Source: Sphaerolaimus hirsutus (taxonomy: Eukaryota > Nematoda > Chromadorea > Monhysterida > Sphaerolaimidae). From it: a stretch of 64,000 bases of DNA. The first letter of the stretch is position 1; the number at the start of each line of letters is the position of its first letter. Below, piece by piece: positions 45,060 to 55,001 of the stretch. Below the pieces are notes generated by a model that had not been told where the DNA came from, ran no database searches, and saw nothing but the letters and a program-made list of their open reading frames with translations. A program made the translations under genes and the position numbers. Where the stretch lies: NCBI GenBank assembly GCA_964036195.1, contig OZ038460.1:19927526-19991525 (forward strand), given 5' to 3'.

Positions 45060-45656
45060 TCACATGCTGGTGGTGGTGGGCGCCAAAGTGATGAGTGGCG
45101 TTTCCACAGTCGCCTCGGTGGTGAACGTGGTCGTGCGCGAAGTCGTGGGTGTGCGTGAAGTTGCAGGTCCGGTTGTTGGTGATGCCAACGCCGACCTAGC
45201 CTGATGATGAAGCAGGTAGTTGCCCGTGTCGCTTCCTGCGCGTTCGCGTGAGGTGAATTTGCGAATATCGGGCATGTGAACACTGTCTCTGTTCCTGGCT
45301 CTGACTTGTCCTTCATCAGCTGAACTTTCATCTGGTTGAACGTATGCTGATAGTGACTTTGCCATTCTGTCCTCGGTTTCTGCTCTTCTGGCAAATCTGA
45401 CGGACTGTGTTGAGTTGGATCTGGCTCTCCTCTTGATTGCTGGTCTCAACTCTGTCTTGCGCACTTTTCTTTGTGGATAATTGGTCTCTTTCTGAGTTGA
45501 TTTCTTGATAGTGTATCTGATGGCTCTGAAGCATAGCCATATGCATTTGAATGGACACACTATGCATTTCCATATGCATGTGTATACACACGGTGGAATC
45601 ACTGGTTTCCCTGTGGCAATCCTCCAATTGTACCACAGGTATCCTGCAGCTACAAT
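45060..45656 (-). pseudogene. BEL envelope-like protein: membrane anchor end and tail
   Basis: In the same frame as the upstream envelope segment, directly after a TGA at 45657-45659 that falls in the middle of a hydrophobic segment. It begins with the second half of that membrane segment (IVAAGYLWYNW), followed by a Cys-rich juxtamembrane region and a long basic, Ser/Thr-rich tail ending at 45060. It looks like the cytoplasmic tail of a type I membrane glycoprotein, cut off by a nonsense mutation unless the stop is read through. Confidence 0.55.
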
Positions 45657-46300
45657 TCAGGCTATCAGGATTGTGATCCCCAGCAGCATTGCGATTGTGT
45701 TGATGATCACTTGAAAGGGTCCTTTCAGCATTCCTCCCATAAAGTTGGTGTATCCTTTTGATACTCCAGATATGTAGTGACCATATGCTTTGCCGATTCC
45801 TGATGCCGTCTGTCCAATTCCAGCTCCAATGCCTTCTATTGAATTTCTGATCACTCTGGGATCCAATGACATATCTGCTGTGTAATCGATCAACTGGTTC
45901 TGCACATGCTCCAAATTCTGTAATCTCTGAATCTGGCCTCTGACATCCATGAAATTGGTCGCTCTGTTGACAATGTTGGTGAACAGGTGAGGCGCATCAA
46001 ACGTGAAGGCCTGCCATTGTCCTTTCCATGTCATTTCGATTGGAGTCTCTGTGACATGCACCATTCCATGTGCGGACTTCCACTGTCCATGTTCATTTCT
46101 GTACAGGTGCGGTGTGGTGTGGCTGCAATCCTCTTCTGGTGATTTCTCCACCAAGTCTCTGCTGCCTGGGCTCTTGAACCACAAGGGCCCGTCTTTGTCC
46201 AATCTCATTGGTGTGTACTTGTAACATGTCTCTCCCACTTTTCCTGTCTGATAAATTATGTATGGCTGCACTTCCTTGCATTCCCAAAACATAATTGCTT
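45657..46300 (-). pseudogene. BEL envelope-like protein: membrane-proximal ectodomain
   Basis: Reading continues from the polyprotein frame only after a shift of one base near 46290-46310. This part has paired cysteines (ECKEVQPY ... TCYKYTPM) and a membrane-proximal helix with heptad-like spacing. It ends in a hydrophobic stretch (VIINTIAMLLGITILIA) at the TGA. The Cys-containing blocks resemble those of mononegavirus/chuvirus-type glycoproteins. The shift and the stop together make the gene defective in this copy. Confidence 0.55.
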
Positions 46301-49300
46301 CTCCAGCCCTTCTGCATGAACATCCTGTCTTCCCAGCATGGCTCGAATCCCCAGTGTTGGATCGATGCGGAAAAGCTGAGTCAACATGTCCAGCTGGTTC
46401 TTGCGAAGTTGACATAGCTGATGCCATACAATCGCAAATTGTGCCTGAGTCATTTCTCTGACTACATGTTGCAGGAACTGAAACTTGGAGTTTCTGTCGT
46501 CCAATCTGGCATACAATGTTCCACTGATTGTCGACTCTCTTGCCTCCACTATCTTTCCTGGCATTGCCCATTCCACAGGCACATCTTCTCTTCTGTCAAA
46601 CTGGATAAATACACCTCCTTGATCGGTGTAGTATGTGTCTCCTGGAACACATTCTGAGCCAATTGGCCTCTTTGTCTTGTTGCTGTGGGAGTATGCTGCT
46701 TGCAATTTTGATACAATAATTGTCTGGCCAGATATCTCTGATTTGAATCTGCCAATTCTCTCATATGCACATTGATGCTTGAAGTTCTCTGTATCCCACA
46801 CTGTAATTCCATAATTGTGGTCTCTGCAATGTCCCATCATGGCTCTGCACTGGCTGAAATCTTGCAAGTCGCTGATTACAGTCTTTCCATCAAGTGAAGC
46901 CACGGTTCCTTCTTCCATGTAGAAGTTACTGACGACATTTTCTTTGTCATGACAACACCATGAATATTCCACATTCAAGGTCTGATTGGTTGTCCACACT
47001 CTGGGCTCCATTTCCACCAAAGGTGTTCCTCTGAACATCTTGTGAATTCTTGCATAGTTACAGGCTACCACGCCAACTTGCTGGTATTTCTCAAAATTGC
47101 CTGTAATGCCTTTCGCTCCCCAGAAACTGGTGTGTGTGATGATTTCTTTGATTCTGATGTAGCATCTGTATGCTTTCTCTTTCTGTGGAATCTGTCTCTG
47201 TGCATAAAGTGTAACTTTCATTGCCTTGACAAAATTCCTTGGTGGGATATGGCACTGCACTTCTTCAGGAACTGTAAGCGCATGTCCATGCCTTCCACTG
47301 GTGCAAATCTGATACTTCTGGCTTTGTGAACTGATCACTTGTTCCACAGGATGATCCTTAATTGCATCCTTGAATCTCTCATAAGTCTGCATTTCTCTGA
47401 CAGATTTTGGTGGCCATTCTGAAGGCAAAGGCGGCAATCCGTGATGCGCTGCCAATGATGGTGGCCTTACTGTCGAGGTTTCTAGAACGTATGTTCTGGA
47501 AAATACTTCGCTGTAAGCTTTGCCGGCTTCTCTCAGCGTTGCTGACTCTGACACGCTTGTCAGCATCAACACCATGCACAACATTCCCATCACCAGACTG
47601 CTGGTGGTTGCTGTGGCTTTCCCTGTCGCACTCCTCAGGACTCTATCCGATGCTGAGTTCCTCTGAGCAGGGTTTTGAACAGGGTTTGATACAGAGTCTC
47701 TGTTCGAGCTCTGATTTCTGACATGTTTCTGGACAATTGCTGGGTCCAGTAGATCCACTTTGACTGTCACTGCTGTCTCTGGGATATCCATTGTCTTTGA
47801 ATTGATTTCCAACGGATACAATTGATTGAGTGGCCTGCTGACCACATTTCTGTTGGCAGTTCTGACTTTTGCTGAGCGAATCTGTCCATCTTTGCTGGGC
47901 TCTAACTGCTCGATGCGACCCATCCTCCATGCACCTCTGGGCATGTTCTCTTCATAAATCAGCACAACTTCATTCACTTTGGGTTCTTGAGTCGCTGTCA
48001 ATCTGCCATGTTTGTGTGTCACCTGAGTCCTTTCCCTCAAGCTCGGGATATACTCTTGATGCCACAAGTCCCAGAACTTATCCAAAGTTTGCTGGGTTGT
48101 CTCCCAATATTTCTGCAGTTTCGCTGCGTTATCCATTCTGGGCACAAATTCTCCATCTTTGTCTGCGTCAAACTGTGGTGCTCCAATTTGACCTTCCCCT
48201 GTCAGGAAGTCTTTTGGCGTCAGCACTCTGAGGCTCTTTACATCACCATAGATGTAAGAGATTGGCCTGCTGTTGATCACTGCTTCGACTTCTGGCAGAA
48301 GTGTCAACAATTCTTGCAGGGTTAACATTCTGTGCCCCACAGCTGCCTTGAAATGTTTCTTGGTGATACCCACCATTCTCTCATAGACTCCTCCCTGCCA
48401 TGGTGCCATAGGAGTAGTCATGTTCCACTGGATTTGTTGCTGTGAGCAGTAAGTCTGTATTGCTCCACTTTTGACCATTTCTGACCATTCCTTTCCAGTA
48501 TTGATGGCCTTGTCAGTGCTTGTGTTGAGCACTTTCTCTGTCAATTTGAATTGCGTCGCATTGTCTGAAATAACTGCTTCAGGTTTTCCACGCCTGGCGA
48601 TGAATCTCCTGACTGCGTTCAGGAATTCCTGTGCTGTCATGTCCAGCACACTTTCCAGGTGAACTGCACGTGTCACCATGCATGTGAACAAACAGATCCA
48701 CATTTTCCTGTGATCTTTGTCCACTTTGTACCAAACTGGTCCCAAATAATCCAAGCCCGTATACTGGAACGGTCTGGCTCTCTGAACTCTAGTTTCCGGT
48801 AAATCTGGCATTGGTGGAAGCTGGTACGGCTTCGCTCCCAATTTCTTACAGGTTGGGCAGGTTCTGGTCACATTGTAGATCACCCGCCTGCCTTGTGTAA
48901 TCCAGTACTTTTGTCTGATCGCTGCCAATGTGTGTTGCACTCCTGCGTGCATCAACTTCTCATGCTGGTCTCTGACGATCAGCTGAGTCACTGTAGCCGT
49001 TGCTGGCAACAGTATGAGTGGCACTGTAACCTCCTGTGGGTCTGTATGCTCCATCCTGCCGTGGCACTTCAGGATTCCATCCTGATGCATTTGCACATTG
49101 AGCCATTTGATCAACTGCTGGTCTGCAGCTGCTTTCTTACCATCCTGGCTGCCTTTGCTATGGCCTGTTGCCAGAATCTCTGCCACTCTTTTGTAATGAT
49201 TTTGTTGCGTCACTTTGATCCAATATTTCAACGCAATCTCTCTCTCTTCAATACTGATAATTCCCTGTGGTTTTATTGTACCACAGATACTTTTCATGAT

Positions 49301-52300
49301 TTCTGACAATCCATTCTGACTGTCATTTTTGCTGCACTTTTCGTGCATCTGTCGCACAAATCTCATCACGTATACTGTTGCATCCAGTAACTTTGTCAGT
49401 GATGAGAATCTCTGAATCTCAATTCCCAATGGGTTGCTTTGCTTGCTTTCATCAGCTTGCACATTGCTGGCATCTGGGTCACTGACCACTTGCTGTGTGG
49501 CGCCCAGGTAAATTGGACTGGCTTTTGGGAACTTGAGCTCTTCTTTCTTGATTTCTGCCATTACTTCTGGCGTGACTGGCTCCACTTTTGGCTCTGGCCA
49601 CTCTCCAGTCATTAGCCATTCTGGCCCCTTCCACCACAGGTTACTGCCTTCCAACTCTGACATATTCATGCCTCTTGTGGCCATGTCAGCTGGGTTCTCC
49701 AGTCCTGCGATGTGTCTGATGTGCATGTTCTCTGTCTCACTCTGAATTTTCCTGATTTCATCCAATCTGTTCTTGACAAAACATGCCAGTGGCTTCGCTG
49801 TTGTTAGCCACTTCAGACAACAGGTTGAATCTGACCATACAACTGTTTGACTGAATTTGACGTCCTTGAGCTCTTTGTGAATAAACTTTGACATTCTGCT
49901 GCCAATCAACATTGCTAACAATTCCAGCCGTGGAATTGTCACTTCTGGTTTCTTTGGAGCGAGTCTCAATCTGGAGTACAGCAGGCTTGACGTGCCGCTG
50001 TCATTTTCTGTTTTCTGGCATATGTATGCCGCTGCACTGTATGCCATTGCTGAGGCATCAACGAAAATGTGCAGTTGTGCATCTGCACCACTCTGATAAT
50101 TCAGATTTCTGTTGAACTTGATCTGTCCAACTTTGAGCAACTCTGTCTCCAATTGCTGCCAAATTGCTGTCTGTTCCTCAGACAGGGGAGTATCCCACTC
50201 TTTGGCACTTGGTCCTGAATGCCATAACGTTTGCAAAAATCTCTTTGCTGGCAGTAGGACAGGACTGACGAGTCCCATTGGATCAAAACATCCCGCAGTC
50301 ACCTTTGCAACTGTCCTTTTCGTGGGAAGTTTGATTTTCTGGTCAGTTTCTGATAACTGTGATTGCTGAACTGTCTTTGGCGTTTTCAGCCACATCTGGT
50401 CGCTCTCTGTGTCCCATTTCATTCCTAGGACTGTTGTGACAATTTCCTTGGCCACATCTGACTCTGCCAATTGCCAAGTAAAGCTCTTATTGTTGCTGTT
50501 CCATTCTCTCAGATTCATCTGTGCCTCTGTGAACAGCACTTTGGATTCCTGGTACAATTCGATTGCTTTCTGCTCTGTGTCCACACTGAGGATCAAATTA
50601 TCCACATACAGATTTTCATCGATCAATTTTGCATTTTCTGTGCCAGCTTGATTCAAGTGGTATCTGACTGTCAGCGCCAGCAGCGCTGGGCTGCAGATTA
50701 TACCAAATGGTACTCTGGCAAATCTGTAAATCTGAATGTTGTCCTCCATGGATGGTTTCGTGGGATCCTTGTACCACAGAAATCTTGTCACATCTCTGTC
50801 ACTGTCCTGCAGACTAATCTGCAGGAACGCTTTCTCTATGTCTGCGACCAGGGCGATTCCATGCAACCGGAATCGCATCAGCATCCCTACCAGCTGTGGT
50901 AGTATCACTGGACCGCGGTACATGCACTCATTCAAGCTTGGCATGCCTGGCGGTTTCGCTGAGGCATCATATACCTCTCTGACCTTTGTGGTAGTTTTCT
51001 CTGGCGTTATCACTGGTTGATGAGGCAATATATGGAACTTTCTGCCATCCATAATATCCTCTTGAACTTTCTCAATCACTCCTTGCTCCTCTTGCGTTTT
51101 CATGATTGTTTGAATTTTCTCCAGTAATTCTGGGTCTCTCTTGAGCCTGTTGGTGAGGTACCTGAACCTCTTGAACGCCATTGCTTTGTTATCTGGGAGT
51201 TCATGCAAATTCGGTTTGTACATGAACTTTACAGAGTATCGTCCATCTGGGTTTCTCTGTACACTCTCATTGAATTGCTTTATGGCCTCATCATCCTCGA
51301 CGAGGTCTGGCTGATCCATTATGCCAATGGTATCCAGTCTATCCATGTCTTTGACATTTGGTACAGGAGCAACTGACAACGGTGCTTCCTCGTACCACTT
51401 TTCTCTCTGAATTTGATGCACAATTGTGTTGACAACCACTGGATATGCACCATCCGTGGTCCATTGATTTCTGTTGCTCGTCAGCTGCCCACCTCCCATC
51501 AGCAATCCCAATTCTGATGGAATGACATACAATCCTGACGGAAGTCTGGTGGTGCTGGTGTTTCTGGACATCAAGTCCCAGAAATAATTCAAGCCCACTA
51601 TAATGTCTGGCTTGAACTTGCACTCTGTCCCTTTGTCCTTGGGAATTCTGTCTGCAAAGTAACTCTCATCCGGGAAGTACTTCTGCAGGTACTTTTCGTC
51701 CTGTTCTGACACAGGCACTTTGACTTGTTCTGTGGTCAACGTCGGGACCACATCAGCCACCATATCAACTTTCTGGCCATTTCTGAGCCGCATTCTGAAT
51801 TCCACTTGCTGTACTACTTTATAGTGCGGCTTTTCATTTCCGAATGTGTACACCTGGATGTGGTGTTCACCTGTACTCTTCAAATTGAGTTTCTTGGCCA
51901 CTTTCTCTGACATGTATGTTCCTTGGGATCCTGTGTCCAGGAACGCTTGAATCTGTAGTGGTGGCTGTTCAGGCTCCATCTCTGTATCCATTTCTGAAGC
52001 CTCAATCACGGTTCTGGCTGTCATCAACATTGACATATTCCTGTTTACTGACAGGTTCACTGACGTATTTTGTTGCTTTGTATTTGGTTCTGTAACCACT
52101 GTGCTGGATATGGTTTCTGTCTCTACCATTTCTGGTCCAGCTTCTTCCACAGTGACACAATTCACTGTGGCTTTTCTCTGTTGGCTCTGTGCTGGTCGAC
52201 CGGCCGTCGGCACAGACTTTCTGCCATTGTTTGTTGATTGCTGGCCATTCTGTTGACCATTTGCTCTAAATGCTGGAATTTGCCGTCCAGCGTTTCCATT

Positions 52301-53773
52301 GCCATTGTCACCAAATTTCTCTGGGCACACCGCAGTGTGGTGCCTATTGGACTTGCAATAGAAGCAACTTCTCGTAAATTGACATTGATTCATGTAATGC
52401 CCTTTCTGCAGGCATCTCAGGCATCGCTCTGCCTTTGACAAAATCACTCTCCTTTCTCTGGCAGTTTTGAACTTTGGACACTTATCGTTAAAGTGTAATT
52501 GCTGTGTGTCATTGCAGAACACACACGGCCTCCCAGGATTCATGAATCCAGCCTGTGGTGCACTCTGACCATTCTGGATCACAGACATGCTCCCTGTGCT
52601 GGTCCTTGGGTTCTCTGGCCCTCTGAATCGATTCCCATTGCCTTGGAATCGATTATTGAATTGCTGTGCGCGTGGATTATTCCCGAATCCCTGGCGCGAT
52701 TGCTGAACTGGTGCCTCAGTTTGCTGTGCGTGCTGTACAGCCTCACTGAGCGCTAGCTGCTTGCCAAACAGCTTTCTGAATATCTCCACCGTCAAGGCTT
52801 CCTCAGTTCCCTGTTCCTTCTGGATTTCTCTGAGAACCTCGGGTGGCACTTTCTGTTGCAGCTGGCTCAACAGCATTGGATGTTCCACTGATTCACCCAG
52901 TGACTCCAACTGCTGGAGCAGCCTTTCAATTGCATCAAACAAAATTCTCATATCCTGACAGGTATTCCTGGCCTGTCGCAACTTCATGATATTACTCATC
53001 AGCGTGTTTCTAACCACAACTGGCTGGTCATATCTCTTCTTGAGCATTGCAATTGCGGGTGCATAATTCTCTGCGGTCACACTCAATCCACTGATCATGC
53101 CAAATGCTGAGCCTTTCAGCAAGCTCCTCAAGTATGAAAACTTGGAAATGTCCTCCAAATCTGTCCGATTGTGAATGTGGGATTCGAACATTTGCCACCA
53201 TGATCGAAATTTGACAATTTCCCCAGTAAACTGTTCCACTTCCAGTTTCTGTAATTTGACGCTCTTTGCTGTGGTTGCATTGGTTGAACTGGCCCCCGGA
53301 GCAGCTCCCTGAGCTGTCAGAGCCATCTGGGCAGCCATCTGCTGTATGAATGCTGTATTGACTTCATACATGGTATTTCCGCTCTGTTGCTGGATCATGT
53401 CTTGCAACTCTTCGATGTATACATTCATGGCTGCCATTTTCTGTGTCACCAAGTCTGACATATTTGCATATTCCTCATATGAGTCTTGGTATATCTTCTG
53501 TTCTTGTTCCAACTGGTCGGGTTCGTCAATGTCCTTGACGATGTCCCTCCATGCGTCAAATTGAGTTCTCACTGCAGTCATTGCACTTTCCAATTTTGCA
53601 CCCTCCTGTTTGATAGTTGCAATCACTCTTCTCATCTCTGTTCTCTTATCATCCTTTGATGCTTCCGCAAATAGTTCCAGGTCATACTTGGCAAATTCTC
53701 TTGCCAATCTACTTTCCACCCTGTGCTTTGCTGGCCCCAGGGTCTTTCTGATGTGACCCGTTGGCGAAACCAT
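46256..53773 (-). CDS. gag-pol: BEL/Pao Gag-Pol polyprotein continuing into envelope-like region
   Basis: About 2,505 codons. I take ATG 53773 (AAAATGG context) as the start; the frame is open 8 codons further but without an ATG. Order with rough residues: coiled gag region 1-170; BEL/Pao gag domain 180-330; three CCHC-like fingers 410-490; aspartic protease LDTGSQ near 610; RT with YVDN near 1050 (nt 50608-50619) after the ADIEKAFLQISL block; RNase H from about 1235; integrase with zinc finger and D, D, E in GLDYLGP, SDNATQF and YERMVG (about 1605-1800). From about 2060 (ATG 47590) a hydrophobic leader opens an envelope-like ectodomain. The frame ends at 46256 after the shift. Confidence 0.9.
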   Translation of the reverse strand: MVSPTGHIRKTLGPAKHRVESRLAREFAKYDLELFAEASKDDKRTEMRRVIATIKQEGAKLESAMTAVRTQFDAWRDIVKDIDEPDQLEQEQKIYQDSYEEYANMSDLVTQKMAAMNVYIEELQDMIQQQSGNTMYEVNTAFIQQMAAQMALTAQGAAPGASSTNATTAKSVKLQKLEVEQFTGEIVKFRSWWQMFESHIHNRTDLEDISKFSYLRSLLKGSAFGMISGLSVTAENYAPAIAMLKKRYDQPVVVRNTLMSNIMKLRQARNTCQDMRILFDAIERLLQQLESLGESVEHPMLLSQLQQKVPPEVLREIQKEQGTEEALTVEIFRKLFGKQLALSEAVQHAQQTEAPVQQSRQGFGNNPRAQQFNNRFQGNGNRFRGPENPRTSTGSMSVIQNGQSAPQAGFMNPGRPCVFCNDTQQLHFNDKCPKFKTARERRVILSKAERCLRCLQKGHYMNQCQFTRSCFYCKSNRHHTAVCPEKFGDNGNGNAGRQIPAFRANGQQNGQQSTNNGRKSVPTAGRPAQSQQRKATVNCVTVEEAGPEMVETETISSTVVTEPNTKQQNTSVNLSVNRNMSMLMTARTVIEASEMDTEMEPEQPPLQIQAFLDTGSQGTYMSEKVAKKLNLKSTGEHHIQVYTFGNEKPHYKVVQQVEFRMRLRNGQKVDMVADVVPTLTTEQVKVPVSEQDEKYLQKYFPDESYFADRIPKDKGTECKFKPDIIVGLNYFWDLMSRNTSTTRLPSGLYVIPSELGLLMGGGQLTSNRNQWTTDGAYPVVVNTIVHQIQREKWYEEAPLSVAPVPNVKDMDRLDTIGIMDQPDLVEDDEAIKQFNESVQRNPDGRYSVKFMYKPNLHELPDNKAMAFKRFRYLTNRLKRDPELLEKIQTIMKTQEEQGVIEKVQEDIMDGRKFHILPHQPVITPEKTTTKVREVYDASAKPPGMPSLNECMYRGPVILPQLVGMLMRFRLHGIALVADIEKAFLQISLQDSDRDVTRFLWYKDPTKPSMEDNIQIYRFARVPFGIICSPALLALTVRYHLNQAGTENAKLIDENLYVDNLILSVDTEQKAIELYQESKVLFTEAQMNLREWNSNNKSFTWQLAESDVAKEIVTTVLGMKWDTESDQMWLKTPKTVQQSQLSETDQKIKLPTKRTVAKVTAGCFDPMGLVSPVLLPAKRFLQTLWHSGPSAKEWDTPLSEEQTAIWQQLETELLKVGQIKFNRNLNYQSGADAQLHIFVDASAMAYSAAAYICQKTENDSGTSSLLYSRLRLAPKKPEVTIPRLELLAMLIGSRMSKFIHKELKDVKFSQTVVWSDSTCCLKWLTTAKPLACFVKNRLDEIRKIQSETENMHIRHIAGLENPADMATRGMNMSELEGSNLWWKGPEWLMTGEWPEPKVEPVTPEVMAEIKKEELKFPKASPIYLGATQQVVSDPDASNVQADESKQSNPLGIEIQRFSSLTKLLDATVYVMRFVRQMHEKCSKNDSQNGLSEIMKSICGTIKPQGIISIEEREIALKYWIKVTQQNHYKRVAEILATGHSKGSQDGKKAAADQQLIKWLNVQMHQDGILKCHGRMEHTDPQEVTVPLILLPATATVTQLIVRDQHEKLMHAGVQHTLAAIRQKYWITQGRRVIYNVTRTCPTCKKLGAKPYQLPPMPDLPETRVQRARPFQYTGLDYLGPVWYKVDKDHRKMWICLFTCMVTRAVHLESVLDMTAQEFLNAVRRFIARRGKPEAVISDNATQFKLTEKVLNTSTDKAINTGKEWSEMVKSGAIQTYCSQQQIQWNMTTPMAPWQGGVYERMVGITKKHFKAAVGHRMLTLQELLTLLPEVEAVINSRPISYIYGDVKSLRVLTPKDFLTGEGQIGAPQFDADKDGEFVPRMDNAAKLQKYWETTQQTLDKFWDLWHQEYIPSLRERTQVTHKHGRLTATQEPKVNEVVLIYEENMPRGAWRMGRIEQLEPSKDGQIRSAKVRTANRNVVSRPLNQLYPLEINSKTMDIPETAVTVKVDLLDPAIVQKHVRNQSSNRDSVSNPVQNPAQRNSASDRVLRSATGKATATTSSLVMGMLCMVLMLTSVSESATLREAGKAYSEVFSRTYVLETSTVRPPSLAAHHGLPPLPSEWPPKSVREMQTYERFKDAIKDHPVEQVISSQSQKYQICTSGRHGHALTVPEEVQCHIPPRNFVKAMKVTLYAQRQIPQKEKAYRCYIRIKEIITHTSFWGAKGITGNFEKYQQVGVVACNYARIHKMFRGTPLVEMEPRVWTTNQTLNVEYSWCCHDKENVVSNFYMEEGTVASLDGKTVISDLQDFSQCRAMMGHCRDHNYGITVWDTENFKHQCAYERIGRFKSEISGQTIIVSKLQAAYSHSNKTKRPIGSECVPGDTYYTDQGGVFIQFDRREDVPVEWAMPGKIVEARESTISGTLYARLDDRNSKFQFLQHVVREMTQAQFAIVWHQLCQLRKNQLDMLTQLFRIDPTLGIRAMLGRQDVHAEGLEKQLCFGNARKCSHT
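46290..47590 (-). CDS. env: BEL envelope-like glycoprotein, N-terminal ectodomain
   Basis: Signal-like start at ATG 47590 (MGMLCMVLMLTSVSES), in frame with pol. The ectodomain has many Cys and potential N-glycosylation sites (NQTL). The segment near 46370-46440 reads FAIVWHQLCQLRKNQLDML, followed by a DPTLGIRAMLGR block. This Trp/Cys helix and the Cys-bearing block after it follow the pattern of fusion glycoproteins of mononegaviruses and chuviruses. Capture of chuvirus-like glycoproteins by BEL/Pao elements is known in arthropods. The function would be surface display and membrane fusion, but this copy is broken downstream. It is probably expressed by splicing; no splice sites were identified. 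Confidence 0.5.
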
Positions 53774-55001
53774 TTTCGCTGATGAATTTTCCTTCACTGT
53801 TTCTCTTTATAGTGCGTCGCCTGTGACGCTTGGGACGCTTCTCTGCGTCTTTCTGTGTAGTGCTCTGTGCACCACGGATTTGTTGTGCCACGCACAATAC
53901 CAATGCAGTCCTACAGGCCCCTGACGTGTTCTCACGCGTTGACCTTTACTGCACTGGCACCAGGTGTGTTCCTAAAGCCCCTGACGTGATTGTTTACACG
54001 CGTTGACTTCAACACACCGGTCAAATCTACCTGGACAATAAACAATTTATTTGCCCAGCAGTGTGCGCCCAAAGAGGGTCCGTACACACTCTTTCTGAGC
54101 GCTCTGGCGCTCTTTCTGGCACGCCTGTGTGCCTTGTGACCACGCCGGCCACTTGCTTTCCTGAGCGGCTCCTGTGCCGCTGTGCGCAGTGCTGCGCTTG
54201 CCGTGTCACCTGTGACACGTTTCTGTGCACTCTGGTGCACTTTCTGATTCTGGGCAGTGTTTCTGTACACTGCTCTGCAATTGCGCCTGTGCAATGCAGA
54301 ATTTCTGGCACTTTTATGCTGTCTGATCTGATGGTACCGAGCAGGCACAGCGTGTATATTTGATGGGAGCTCCGCAAAGCTCCTACACGCTACCAAGTAT
54401 CCTAATACTTGGTTTTCAAATCCACTCTCTGTCAGCTACAGCCCTCTGTCAGCTACAGCCCTTTGTACACTGATACCCCTACTTTTGCACTTCCGAGGTA
54501 TGAGTCCACTCTTACCCAGTGGAGCGAGGGACCTCCGCGAATGCCCAAAAACAGCCCTTTGACTAGCGTGGCTCTGTGGCGATCCTGTCTCCGTCAGGTC
54601 ACCCTCCCTTGGCATAGGAAGGACGTGCGAGCGGTCACTGGCGTCCGGATGTCCAGGAGCGTCCAGCGAAAGTTTGACCACCGTCCGACAATGACTCCTT
54701 GTCAAATGCCGGTGCCGCCCAGCGTCTAGCACCTTGCCAGAGCACTGGTGAAAGCTGCCTGAAATCCTGACAGGGTTGTCAGAACTCCAGTGTCCTCCGC
54801 GCGTGAGCGTAGAACCGCTCCCAGGATGTAGACAGGAGTGCCGTGACTTTGGCACAATGCTGTCTGCAAATCAACAGCCAACGCTCAGCCAAGGCCAATT
54901 GATGTTCAGCAGGACTTTTGAAGTTCTGCCAACTGCCGCACAATGTCCGTTCCGGCTTGGTGATAGCACAATGTCATGCAATCACCCTGCTCGCTGCGCC
55001 A
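53774..55001 (-). other. BEL leader between 5' LTR and gag
   Basis: About 1.2 kb, more GC-rich than the LTR, with no long frame that I would call a gene (the frames present are 100-155 codons, arginine/serine-rich, with no recognisable domain). It would contain packaging signals and the splice donor for envelope mRNA. Confidence 0.5.
54986..55001 (-). promoter_or_regulatory. BEL primer-binding site (tRNA-Ser type)
   Basis: Immediately inside the 5' LTR the minus strand reads TGGCGCAGCGAGCAGG. Its complement would be a tRNA 3' end with G73 and 5' acceptor GCAGCGA, as in eukaryotic serine tRNAs. The assignment is by pattern only. Confidence 0.45.

Noticed and set aside
44947..45602. Plus-strand frame of 85 codons overlapping the BEL LTR edge
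   Set aside because: Antisense to the envelope tail and partly in the LTR; no homologous features.
46256..46571. Programmed frameshifting as the normal way to express the BEL envelope end
   Set aside because: Envelope genes of LTR elements are usually expressed by splicing, and a shift inside the ectodomain has no precedent I know of. A single-base deletion is simpler.
50600..50625. YVDN in the BEL reverse transcriptase as an inactivating mutation
   Set aside because: As far as I recall, some BEL/Pao lineages naturally have YVDN, and the rest of this recent element is intact. I treat it as a lineage feature; a family alignment would settle it.
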